This document shows positions 1 to 43,200 of a DNA stretch of 64,000 nt, piece by piece (the first letter of the stretch is position 1; every line of letters begins with the position of its first letter). A model generated the notes under the pieces. That model was given only the letters and a program-made list of their open reading frames with translations. It was not told the DNA's origin and did no database searches. Origin of the DNA: Homarus americanus (lineage: Eukaryota; Arthropoda; Malacostraca; Decapoda; Nephropidae); contig NW_024735554.1 of assembly GCF_018991925.1 (NCBI RefSeq), forward strand, positions 2,312,407 through 2,376,406, written 5' to 3'. A program made the translations under genes and the position numbers.

Positions 1-2917
1 GTACAGCTCAGAATCTTGAAATTTATGAACATGACATATCAAGCAGTGGAGGAGATTATTTTAGTGACATATCATACAGTGGTGATGAACAGTTGGCACC
101 ATCAAGCCCCTACATATTTTGTGGTGGTGGTAAAGCAGACTTGGGAAGAGCAGGGGCATCCCACATGCTCTTATTCAGGATTGAGTAATAGGAAATGGAG
201 TCCTGGTAAGATTAATGTTCTGGAAATATTCAGTTACTGTATTTATTTACTTTTATTTTTTAAAGGGAGACTCCCTTCGTGGGGTCAACTCCACAAAAAA
301 ACCACTTGGGGTAAATAGGTTAAATAGGCTATATAATTAGTACTACTGTACTGTAGCAACTTCATGGCTTATCTTTAGTGGCAGGACAGTCGAGGTCACC
401 AAACTTTTTGTTGAATGTGGCCTGATTTCTCTATTTCTCTAATAGCCAAGGGAATTCATGTGTATCAGGATAGCTGATGATTAATGGAAGTTTGAAGCTA
501 GTGAGAAAGTCAGGCACATAGTAGAACAGTAGGCAGAGGAAGTTCATTGTGACCCATGAAATACAATTTGAAGGAAAGAGGCTCAGGTGTACTGTATGTC
601 TGTGTTGGTCATCCAACTAGGAAGACAGTTCAACAGTTGCCTAGTTAATTGATTCCATTCCTAGTAGACCATAATCTAACATAGCCTAAGGCTTTGTATT
701 GGAGCCAAGCACTATTGGGCATCAATCCTAATGGTTATTTTGAGTCAGGTTGGGGTCCATTAGAACTGAAGCCGATTCAATGGGTAACCATTAAACATTG
801 CAATATGGTTGTTGGTTAGAATTTGTTGACACTTAACATTATAAGAGGTATGTTACATTTTCTACTATTTTCATTACTCCGGTCACCCATCTGAAGGGTA
901 AATCAAGTGGGCGAAGCATCTCCATCATCCTAACTACTAAGACACAGTTACAGCATGGTGTATGTGTGTCACTGCCTGCAGGTCTACTTTGGGGTAGCCA
1001 GAGAGACACAACACAAGAGAGAGACACAGATGGCCTCTGCTGTTATGTCTTAGGAGTTAGGATACACACTGTTTTCTTATACAGTACAGTATAGTTTTAC
1101 TACAGTACAGGTTTAGTAAAAAAAGTTGAACACAAGAATATTAATATTAACCAGAATGTTGAACAAGTCTTTACGATCCTCACCACATTCAGAACACATG
1201 ATCCTCACCACTTTAGGAACTCATTTGTAGGTGATAAGACATTTTCATGCTTCCACCATGAATATGGAGGAAGTGTATAGTGACACCCACATTTGTATGT
1301 AAAGTACTTTATGTACAGAATGTCACATGTGATTTTCAGTCATTAATTTGAGATTGGATTAATAGTTTTAAATGAAATTTGGTATAAACTACTGTATATA
1401 TCAATAATATCTATAATGAGATAAATGATTAGTGTTCTCCTTCTTTATTTGCCTTAACTGTGATTCCCATTTGACTTATTAATTTTGGCAGGGGGACATG
1501 ACATCTTCACTGGTTGTCTTGTTTTTTGCAGCATCTTCTGTAACACCCACAAACATCAACAGCTCATTCACCAACTCACTCCATCTCTTGTGTTTATCTT
1601 GTTTTTGTCCTTATCTATATTATTATGTACATCCTTCCAAGATTTTTTAAGTCAAACATTGTGCATGATTGAGGTCCTAACTGTCTCATCGTGTCTGTTT
1701 CTTTCTCATGTCTTCTTTCATCTGTGTTTCTTGCTCACCCACTTGTTATTTGCCTCTCCTTCTCCTCCCTATCATTACTCAATGCTTAAGCTGTGTGACT
1801 TGTATTTTCTTTAATACCTACCTTTATTATAGTAACATTAAGTAGAGAGCACACTCCCCTATGATGAGCCATCTCTCTCTTTCATATTCTGTAAGTTCAT
1901 CCATCAGATTCTAATGCACGACTGGAATCATCCTCAACAAGTCTGTTCTCACCTCTAACAAACCTTTCACTGTTCTTTAAGTTTGTTTCATAGGAATTTT
2001 ATCAAATTTAATTCTTCCTTGTCTTAAAATAGTGACCAACTCTGTTCTTGTTGGCTCCTGTTCCATCCATCCCCTTCACTTTCCCTTCTGTTCTAAAGAC
2101 TCACACTACTAGTTATGAATGTGCACCGTATATCTGACCCCGAGTGGAATCTTAACAGGGATGATATTGTAGAGATAGGACCCAAACCTATTCTAAAATG
2201 TATAACAGTACCTGGTATTTGGCAGTGAAATATCTTAATTTTTCTAATTAAATTTACAGTAGAATTGAGACATGACACTGTTAATGGTATAATAGTACAT
2301 GAACCAGTCCTTAAAGTACCTACAAAACTAAGTGAAAGTATAGCATGATAAAGTAATGGCGGTGCGTCACAGTAATTTGTGTTATATGGAGCCTGATTCA
2401 ATACTACGAAGCTGGCTGGTGGTAGAATGTCCATCATGGTAGACCAGTTAGATTCATACTTAAAATACCCAATGTCTTGTAGCATCCCTTCTTAACCCAC
2501 TTAGACACCTGAGCAATATAGCCAATATTTTGCTAGCATCAGTGCTCCTGTGGTAGAATATTGGTACTCATACTATTTATGCATCACATTACTTTTACTA
2601 GTGCAAGAAATATATACGCTCAGTGTTGTTTTATTGATAGTTTTATAAAAGTATTAAAACTTTACATTAAACTAGAGATAATAATAATGCTTAAATAAAT
2701 ATTAAAAGTTCTTAGTTAGATGTTATTAGTCATGGCATAATGTATCAACAGATGTATAGTGATTGGTATATTTAATTTATTTCAAGAAACTGACTAAAAA
2801 TTCTGGACTAAACTCCTTTTATCAATGGTTGGTTTGTTAAAGACATTTATCTGTTTGGTCTTGAATCTAAAAGTGATAATGATAATTTTTGAAGGGACTT
2901 GTAATTCTTCTTTTCAG
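1..2917. other. RABGAP1: Intron sequence before the first visible RABGAP1 exon
   Basis: This is AT-rich DNA with several short open frames but no recognisable protein similarity. It is inferred to be intron because 2918 is an acceptor in mid-gene. I see no PTB-domain exon here. Confidence 0.6.
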
Positions 2918-32440
<29,523 letters not shown>

Positions 32441-32487
32441 ATGTCCATATATGTTCACAGAGTCTTAGATATAAGTGTGTGTTACAA

Positions 32488-32493
32488 AATAAA
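32488..32493 (+). terminator. RABGAP1: Candidate poly(A) signal of RABGAP1
   Basis: AATAAA lies 48 bases after the stop codon. A second AATAAA lies at 32664-32669. Which one is used, or whether the 3' UTR runs further, cannot be told from sequence. Confidence 0.45.
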
Positions 32494-32957
32494 GAAAGCT
32501 TAAATTGTGAACATTGTGGAGAGATGGATGTGGAGATAATTGAATCAAAAGTAACTGCTCTATAAGTAAACTCCTAGAAAACTGATGTGAAATTACAAAT
32601 TAAAAAGAAAAAATTTCAGTTTCTGTAAACAAATTTGATTTTTATGGAAGTATTTTTAGTGGAAATAAACATGTTAATAATAGTATTTTGTGGTGATACA
32701 TATGCATATTATGATAAAACAACACCAGTAAGGATGTTATGTTGCTACAGTGATAATATAATTTGGTTTTCTTTTTTGGGAAAGGTACTAATTTGGAATT
32801 TGCCACATTAAAAAATATAATTAATTTTACACAAAGGTACAGAAAGAGCTGAAAGTTGCCCTAGTCTTTTTACACTTCTTATGTAAATATGGAATATTAC
32901 CCATGTACTGTATCTTTATGTGTGTGAAAGCTGCAGCTAATTACAAGTATTACATAA

Positions 32958-33028
<71 letters not shown>

Positions 33029-33037
33029 TGAGTGAGA
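32958..33037. repeat. (GT)n-(GCGT)n microsatellite
   Basis: About 16 GT units are followed by about 11 GCGT units, in the 3' flank of RABGAP1. Confidence 0.96.
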
Positions 33038-33503
33038 CTTAATTGCCTAAGTAGTAGCCATTCATAAGTAATCACAAGATTCTTTGTGATGCTGTTAAAA
33101 AGACACTCATTACTGCTCCTCATTGTACTATGTTTTATTTTTTTTTTTTTCATGCATAAATAGAATTGTTCCTTCTTTCAACCACATAATATAGAACAAC
33201 TTGTGTATATCTGCTCACAAGTGTCAGTGTCACCTCATGCCCTGCCAGTAATAATAAGGAAAGTTTATATCGAGATACTGTACACCCGTCGCCAGCTGAG
33301 ACTGTGTGTATTAAAGTTGGATCAGGGTCTCACAGATAACCTTCCAGAAAGAACATTTTGTTTTCCACGTGGCATCAGGTATCACCTTATAACACCCCCC
33401 CTTCCCCCCTGTATTGTCTTCAAATGGTGATGCCTTTACTGTTTCTCTCTTACTCTTGCCATGCTGTGTGTTTACCAATGACATCATCTTTTCTAACACC
33501 TAC

Positions 33504-33830
<327 letters not shown>

Positions 33831-33832
33831 GC

Positions 33833-36800
33833 GTGTTGGACGTCATGTAGTTAACTGTATTCTACAGGTATATTTTTTGTGTAAAATGTAACTTTATAAA
33901 CTGCTTTTGAAAGTCACAATTTCAGTAGTACAGTATATGTCTCATTTTGTCTCTTATTTCTGAATAGATATGACTGTTTCCCTTTGAGAGTTATCAACTT
34001 GGCAACTTGTTACCTTGCTGTCTGTTGACACACTTGTCAGTCCATCACATCTTGGACTCATAGTGTTGGCAGGAACTGGTTATTCACAGGCTCTTGAATG
34101 CACCTGAACATGTACCAGTGCTGCTGTAGGCTGACCTTGAAGTAGTTCACACTTGATGCTTCTCACTTACACTTGAGGCTTCTAATGCTTACTGCCTCTC
34201 TTTATTTATAATGTACTCTTGTAATGCTCAGTTCTTCTCTAATAAGTATATAGTACCTGCATGTGATGTTTATCATTGTCTTTATTACTCTATATTTACA
34301 TTAATTTATCTAATTGTGCCCATCCCATCAGATGATTACCATCCATTGTATAATTTATTCCCCAGCACACACTAGCATTATATCAAACTCATCATTTATG
34401 TCCATCATTCTTTGCCTTTATTATGTCATGGTGGTTTCTGATGACAAATAGGTCACCATAGCTGTGCCCATCATCTGGTCTCTTTAGCATTTTCTGGCCT
34501 GGTGCCCTGGTTTTGTGGTGGTAAGCACATTAAGGTTTTACCCAACAACTACCATCAGGTGGGAAAAATGGCTGTTAAACGTTGTTGACGATGACACCCA
34601 AATTAACATGGAACTGTTACTCCTCAGATACATTATACAGTAGCCTCAGATTTTGGGGTTACAAGGTCAAGGTCCACATTACACAATAACTATTTGCCCA
34701 TAATTCTATATTCTGTACCAGCTGGGTGTACTGTACACTACCAGGTTTCTTTGAAGTACAGTGTATCATTACCTTTGCTGCCCTCAGGTGGGTCATATGA
34801 ATTTCACAAACAAATTTCTTTGCTTAATCAAGATAAAGAAAACAGTTTTATGTTATAGTGGTCTTTCTGGAAGGCATTTATGTTATGGGTGTTATATGAT
34901 TTTATTTTATGGGTTTTGCCTTCATTGATGGTTAGGTAATGTATTGTTGGTAGTGATTCACTTTTGTGTGGTATGTCTCAGAAAAAGTGGCTTAAGTGTA
35001 AAGAAAATTTTCAGTTGAAATTTTGAGCTTCATGGCTGTTGTTAGTGAACTGAGAGAGATATAAAAATGCACATTTTAAAATGCATTAATATTGCACTCT
35101 TTATGATGCAGAAGTAGAGCACCTTAAGATAATTACTGATAATGGCTTTTTAGCTAGGTTTATCCTTCAATCAATCGGGCATACAAAAATATGAGAGATA
35201 TGGGGCTACTTCTGGAACTAGGGAACTGTCTACATATTGAACAAAGGAAGGTTACTGTTATTCATGCCTTTTTATTGAACATACAGAGGCAGTATAAGAA
35301 AAGATATGTATAGTACTTTCTTTTTATACTTTTTTTAACAACACCGTAGTTTGTAGTTCATCTCTGCTGTTCTGCCTTGATTGATCATAGACCTGAATCT
35401 GTATTGTTGTGGGCCAAATAGATCCCAGTCCAAATAGGTCCCAGCACATCTTAACCTTATCATTACAGTTAGGAATGAGTAGGGTGAATGTCTATTAGGA
35501 CCTGAACCCATTAGGACATGGACCCATTAGGATGTGGACCTATTAGGACCTAGGACCTGAACCCATTAGGAACTGGACCCACTGAGACTGGACCCAGATC
35601 TTAAGTTAGGTATGGGGGTAATTTGAAGTCGGAGCCATTTGCGGTGTCAAATCAAGACAAGCCTGCAAGACAGTATGGTAAATGATGTTGTCAGTGGTTT
35701 GTAATTTAAAGTAACTTCCGGTGTCTTCTACAGGGATATTTATTTATTTGAGAATGCTAGATGAGTGTGCTGTAAGTACTGTATTTTAGGAAGTGCAGTA
35801 TAGAGGAAACTAAAAATCAATAGGAATAAAGTCTGATCATTGCAAAGAATATTTATGTTCTCTCCAATAATATGATCAGATTGTTCCTGCAGATTTTTAG
35901 GTTATTGTTTATTACATTTCCTAAAATATCGTAATCATTCAGGTTCTTTAATAAAAATAGTACTCTATACATTTTATTGTTTACTGTTCGTGAAAATTAA
36001 TAGTTTGTCTTGACAATATTGCTTACTTTTTTACTTCTTACTTATCCTCTTTGGACTGTCATTTCATATATTGCACACTTGGCAAGTACTGGGTATGCAC
36101 AGGGTTTTGAATGTACCTGAACAAGTTCCAGTGTTGGTCAGGGGCTGGACTTTGAGAAGGTCACACTTGCCATTGACCTCAGTATCAGCTCTTCTGTAGT
36201 TATTACATTGATGTTATTTTATTATGTACAGGTACTGTGTTTTGCCTGGTGGTAACTTTTGATGGTTTAGGTTTATGGAAGTAGTGTTTGGTGATGTACT
36301 TTTGTTGTCGTATCTTGGAAAATTATTGGATAGTACAGTACAGTATTGAAAATATAGAAATACAGTATGTCAAGTGATATAACTTGCATAGAAATTTTAA
36401 TTTTACTTTGATATTGTATAGCATTTAATGATATGATTACACTAATAGTTAATTAATGAATAATATCTCAATGGATCAAGATAGATGTCACATGAACCTT
36501 AAACCAGTGAAATCAGAATTAGCTTTATAGAGACTGATGTAAAAAAGTTACTAGTGTGTACAAACAGTTACCAGTAATCTATCTGTACATAAAAAGCAGT
36601 GTTACCAGCATTACTTATTGTTTATTTAGAATGAATATATGGTTGCCACTGTGCTGTAAAAATGGAAAGAAACTAAAAGATATTGATGGAATGTATGGGT
36701 ACACTTTATGTTGCTGTGGTAATGTTACTATTCAGTGTTTTAAGGTGATATTTGTAGACATTGGGTAGTGTTGCATCTTTGATTTTGTACAGTATTTGAG

Positions 36801-37540
36801 GGAGTTCATCCTAAAACTGTTCACTTGTACTTCAAGTTGTATGCTAATGATTCCAGTTTTGGAAGTGGATGTACAGCAACACCTAACGATGTGGCTTCAA
36901 CAAGCTTCCACCAAATAACTTGAGTTACACACACAAACTCTTTTGGTCCCACAATCATTGAATGATGTCACAGTCAGTCAGTGATGTTACATCCATCCAA
37001 TAATGTCACAGTATGTTATATACTCGTGACTTAATGAATTTATCCAGTCACTTTTGTGACTAGAGTGGAAGATTGTGTATGCTGCCCCTTGTGCAGCCCT
37101 CAGTGGCCTAGCTTTTTGCCAAGAGAGTTGGACAACCCTCTAGATGCTGAATGTTAGGAGTCAGTGATGAGCACTTGTCTGGCCATCATGGTAAGGAAAT
37201 GCTTGTGTGAAAGAGACAAAAATAACAGGAAGAATATTGAGTTGGGGAAACTTACTGGGGAATCTGGCCAATATTGTGGAGGTCGTGTTGATTATCTAAA
37301 CAAGCAATACACTTTTCTTATGTCCCACCATCTCCTAAAGAAATTATTTGTTTGTGATCCAGATTGGTAGACCAAAAGATTTGTGTTTGATTGGAAACTG
37401 TGATTTAATCTGTGAAAACAATTACAGTAGAAACAAGTACAGTAAGTACACTTTTAACATCAGAAATTGGATTTACACTAAAATTCGAGGAGCAGATTTT
37501 GGGCAGACTTTTTAAGAACATTATTAAGGATTTAGCCACC
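33833..37540. other. Intergenic or long 3' UTR DNA without a recognised gene
   Basis: No open frame shows family similarity. A diverged duplication (34060-34160 and 36077-36175, both with cctgaaca and ttccagtg/taccagtg) and a short degenerate array of 'cccattaggac' words (35490-35600) are the only structures seen. Confidence 0.5.
35440..35600. repeat. Degenerate 'acccattaggacc' tandem array
   Basis: Six or more units of about 14-20 bases share CCATTAGGA or CTATTAGGA. Confidence 0.75.
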
Positions 37541-37682
<142 letters not shown>

Positions 37683-38867
37683 TTTTTTTTTATGTGTTAA
37701 CTCTATACTGTACTTATGTTTCAAAGGAATATTCCCAAAGAAAATTTTGTTTTGTTATATGTTATTTTGTATAGTACAGTAGTACAGTATCTCAACATAT
37801 TTTATTTTAATATTTACTAAAACTATATTTTGTGTCACATGACACAGAAGAACTTCCTCTGTTGTTACATTCCAGTTATTGATCACTTGCAGGGTGTTGG
37901 AAAAATTTATAGAATGAAGTTTAAACCTTAAGACACCAATGATTAGTAAGTTCATTTACAGACGTTGTCAAGACATTGTCATGAGGATGAACAGCATCAT
38001 AATAGTACACACTTATAATACCCTAAAGGTTATGACTGTTTCATTATTGCTGTTTATTTCAAGATGTGTGTTATCCACAGAGCCATTGCTTGATGTAACA
38101 GATGATAGGGTAATGAGAAACTGCATGTGATGGTGACAGGATATGCCAACTCTCCTGCTCACTTTTCTTTTCACAGTTATCATGCTTGTACTGTATGTTG
38201 GTGTCATGCTTTACTGATGGAGCGACTGGGTCATCACACACTTCTGCACACGTATCATTGCTTTTTTTTGGTCATCCTTTCTTATGTATCTTACTATTTA
38301 CTCCATCATCCTTGTTAAATCTGTTATGGTAAAATGAACTTTGTGGTTGTAGCAGAAGTTACTGTAGAGTCTTTAAAAAAAATTCAAAGATATTTTTTTT
38401 AATTTATTGTGAAAAGTGAAGGTTTTGGCTTTGATGGATTTTTTATTACTTTATTCAAATTTTTGTACTTAACATAGAAAGTGGGGCTATTTATATTATA
38501 GGGATGGTGGATAATTAATATTGACTGCATTTATTTCCACTAAATTAAAGGTACTGTTCATTACACCACAAGTTAGTTTACAGTAGCAGGATTATAACAA
38601 ATGTTGTACTGTAGTCGGAGGGGAGGCTCCATCTGTGCTGTTCATTTTGCTGGTATGTAGTTCATACAAGTTTTAGTTCCTGCCTCAGTTGTTAGTCTGA
38701 GGAATAACTGAGTCCTGTACGTTGCCACATGTGGAAACTGTCCAATGTCAAACAGGGTGGCTTCACTTAGTGTGCTGGTAATACTGAGTGATGGATGGGA
38801 AGGGTGCAGAGTGAATAGCAATTGGCCCTCTTAACCACTTTATTTTTTTTAGATTTTAATAGGCATA
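37683..38867. other. Sequence without recognised features
   Basis: AT-rich DNA. Short open frames show no known motif. Confidence 0.5.
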
Positions 38868-39718
38868 CAGTGGTCCCTCGATTAACGAACGGTTCAATTA
38901 ATGAAATTTTGGTTAACAAATTAGCTCCCATAAGGATTTTCAGTTCTATTAACGTACAAAACTTTGATTAACGAAAGCCTTACGAGAAACACGCTTTGTT
39001 GTGCGCATCAGCTGATCGGCTAGTCCGTCAACACGGTAATCGGTTCTGTGTTTACATTCGTTTCCAGTGGAGTAAATATAAAAAAAGTTGTGCTCTTGAA
39101 TATTTTTGCATTTTTTATATTAAAATTATTGGTCATTCTAAAATTTAGCCATCCAAGATCTGTCAGCATACAGTTTTTCAACTAATATTTTTGGCTCGAT
39201 ATTTAACTTTTTAAATTTATTTTTATTCATTTACATGCACACACTGTCCTAAGGGCAAAGCTGTACTGTACATGTACTCAAAATAATGTACAAAATGATT
39301 ACTAAGATTTTTGTCTTGTACAAACTATAGCGTGTTTATTTTCAAATTAATCACTATCTTATAAGAATTCCAGCAATGTAAATTATATTCTCCTCAGTCA
39401 CCACTGTGACATTTTATAAGCAAAAAACAAAAACTCAATCTAAAGGACATAAATAAACAAATAAATACTTCAATAGACCTTCGGCGCCAACTGTCAAACA
39501 TATCACCTCACCTCCCCCTCTCCCCCATCTGCCCAGCCAAGGTTTTAAGCTTACAGTTTTTATCTTATATAATATCACAGACTAAAGTTAGGAGAATATA
39601 ATTTGCATTGCTGGAGTCCTTGTGAGACTGCGAATAATTTGAATATAAACGTCATATATTTTGCACAGGAGATAAAAATTAATCACCTGTATCACATTAC
39701 AGTAGTGATTTAAGAGTT

Positions 39719-39882
<164 letters not shown>

Positions 39883-39913
39883 AGTAAATCACTGTAGGTG
39901 CGCGTGATCTAGG

Positions 39914-40103
39914 TATATGCTGATAACCACAAGGAAAGAAGAAAACACGAAGTTCCCAAGCGCTTTCGTGTAATTCACATCTTCAGGGGTGAGTACACCT
40001 TGATTTGTATTACTCTCTCTAGTCTGTACTCACCCCTGAAGATGTGAATTACACGAAAGCGCTTGGGAACTTCGTGTTTTCTTCTTTTCTTGTGGTTATC
40101 AGC

Positions 40104-40108
<5 letters not shown>
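39914..40108. repeat. 84-bp near-perfect inverted repeat (hairpin)
   Basis: The arms at 39914-39997 and 40025-40108 are reverse complements with, by eye, one mismatch over 84 bases. A 27-base loop separates them. The arm contains cgaaagcgcttgggaacttc. It lies inside element E and its right arm passes straight into TA repeats. Confidence 0.92.
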
Positions 40109-40137
<29 letters not shown>

Positions 40138-40278
40138 TTATATTAGTGATTTAAGGGTGATTTAGGGGATTTTTAGGAGTGTTTCTGACTTTGTGCGTTT
40201 TTTTTGGGCTTTACTTTGTTTGTATACTATTTCTGTGAGTTGGAACCAATTGTGTTCATTAATCCAGGGACCACTGTA

Positions 40279-43200
40279 GTGATAACATGTCCTTATGATA
40301 ATTGGTTGCAGCAAATTCAGTAATAGGAACTGTTAATGAGTTTAAAAGAGGTCTAGAGAAGTGTATTTAGTTATATTATGTTGTTGGCTGATATAGAAAT
40401 ACATTTTATTCATAATGTATGTACGTGTTTATTAAATTTGTAGTGGTGACCAAATTACTGTTGCATCTTACTTGCTGTTGTACTCATACTTAACAGTATG
40501 TGCGAAACAGTCTACTTGGATGCTGGTAATAAAGTCGCTTCCAAAGGATGGGCTCCATTTATAATTTACTTATGTGTTTCTAAGGTCAAGGTCACAGTTT
40601 AGTGTTAATTTTTTGATGATTGGCCCAAATTTTTTTCCAGTCTATCTTTGGAACTGTCTTAAACATTTTAATGAAACTTTATAGGCATACAGTATGTCTG
40701 ATTTCCATTGTGTGTGCCAGATATTTTATCCATAATTCTCATCTTACATTCAAAACCAAGGTCACAGTAGAATGCCAAATGTTATTTTTTTGTGGTTTTC
40801 CAACTTTGAGGGTTGAGCAAATGAGTGATTATTATCATATAAGGAGGTTCAGCCTCAAAGGGTGTCTACAAGTATTACCTGTCTGCCATAAACTGTCACC
40901 TGTACTTCCCATGGGAAATGTCCTTTTCAGATTTCTGCAAATTTTTCATTATCAAAACTTCTTTTCACATATTTCCCATAGACTGACCTAACATTTACTT
41001 TGAACAGGGTACGATGATGGAGAGTGACGGTTTTGGAAGTATTAAAACCTGGGGGTATATGAATGATAGAAGTTGAACTATTTCTTTGGGCGATCTTTTA
41101 TTGTAGTACAGTAGTTCTTTATATTCTCAAGTTTTTAACTTTGTAGTGTTTGAAAAACTTGTGAATTCATTTGAAGAACTGATGCTTTTGAGAAACAAAA
41201 GACCAACTATTATTTTTACTGTATTATTATTATTACAACAACAAACCTGGGCACATATGTCACTGACCAGTGCAGTGGTATACCTGAGTGTGAGAAGTTG
41301 TTAGTTTATCTTTGTCAGTATTGTTGCTTTTGTTTTATGAAGCTTTCAAGTTATGTTTTGTTCATAAAATTTAGTGTGAGTCTTATTACTACAATTGTTG
41401 ACACTTGGTATAGATTGAAGCGCATTTTAAAACACGATTCACATTATCTGTTACCTTTAATGCCTTTCATGTTTACAAGTGACCCATGAAGGATGTTATA
41501 AAAGTTACTAAGGATGTGTGCCTCAGGCATGTAAATTAGTTTGCGGTTAAATTGATAAACTATTTTTTATAACTTGGGAAGTTTTTGTAAATGTGCTTAA
41601 GTTGTTTTTCTTATTGTTGTGTCACTGTAAAGGTTATGTTTTAACAAAAGAACAATGCTGAGCACATGCGTAAGAAGGAGGTTTTGAGGATAATGAAATC
41701 TCAGCAATATGTTGAAGATAGTTTCCCCGAATTACTCCTTTCTGGGTTTAAGAGGCAGCTTATGATATTTAGAAGTACTGTACAATAGTAATAGTTGAGA
41801 GTTTTGCATGGCACAACCTGCTTGTATGTTGGAAATTATTTGTTACCTTCTTATTGAGAGGTATATTAAATATACCATACTCTTAAAATCATAATACTTG
41901 TATATTTTCTTAGGTTTGTTCCATTTTGCATGGACTCTCGGGAATCAAATAAATCCCAGAAACTCCTTTACTTTAAAATTGAAATATACAGTACAGTATA
42001 TGGAGAGTAAAAGTTAGGCAATATGATATTCTTTTGTAAACAGAAAATAAGGAGAAACAGTTAAGTGATAGCCACAATAATGAGGATTCACTTACTACAT
42101 TTAGGTGCATTAAGTTGATCTAGTAATGCATAATTTTTATAGTCATGGGGTCATCATCAGGTGACCTGTGAGGTACCTTTACTGGCTTAGTATCCTACGG
42201 TATTCTAGCAGCAAGCTAAAGTGTCCAGTCAGACCAAAGTAAGTTGCTGCTGAGCATCGCTTAAAACTTCCATCATAGTTTTAGTTTTGAGAAACAGTGA
42301 CACTTCAGGGTCACCGGATCAAATCCTGGGATTGGCTTCCCCTTATGCCAGTCCTATAAGTACAGTATAGTAGCCATACATAAGACCCCTTACTCTGAAC
42401 CCTCACATATTTACTGCTGCACTCCATGTTTTTGGCCCTCCTCTCAGACATTATTCTAATGGATCAACTGGGAGGATAAAGGTTTTTTGTTTTCTTCTTT
42501 TATTATATGTTTTACATTATTGTATTTGTTATTTTATCTTTGCTTGCTGACCTTAACCATTTGTTAGATTACTCTGTCTCCTTCCTGGTATTTTTTTCCA
42601 GGTGTGAACCCAGAGATAAAATCTTAGGCACATTTGAGGTCCTTCCTCTGTGACATAATTTGGTGAGGCCTTTTGAATATTTTGTTGTGGGAGGACTGTA
42701 TGTCCTGTTTACCAAAGGTATAACAATATTTGTTAATTCTGAGGCTTTTAGTTATTCATCCCCTCCATGTCCTGTAAGACCTTTGCCCTCTTTCAATTTT
42801 CAACAGGAAGCTTCCAGTTCCCTAAATTTTGGCTGAGCAGTCATTTTTCCAAGGAACTCTCAGAAAGGGAATGGAGATTGATTTCCTGAAGGGGAACCCA
42901 TGACAGTGACCTTAAGGATGATTTTGCTGTTTACTTAAATTTAGGCATCTTTTTTTTCCTATAAAGACTTGTTAACATTTGCATCAAACATGATCATTAG
43001 AACCAGTTTCTAAGCATTTTTACCTCATTCAGCTTTCTTAAAGATGCTCCTGAAATGATCACCATGGACCATGAAAATGTCTTCCATCTTTCTGTGGTGG
43101 TAGGAGGGATTATTTCAGAACTCGTGCTCCCAAGAAGGGAATCTTGTTATAATTCCTTTACAGTCATTAAAATTAAATTAAAACCAAGTCTTAGAAATAT

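Noticed and set aside
40580..40600. TCAAGGTCA nuclear-receptor (FTZ-F1-like) sites, also near 3402 and 34667
   Set aside because: They recur inside similar low-complexity repeat-like text (aaggtcaaggtcacag), so they look like repeat content rather than specific regulatory sites.
42300..42360. tRNA-like B box (ggatcaaatcc)
   Set aside because: No A box at the right distance and no cloverleaf could be built by eye.
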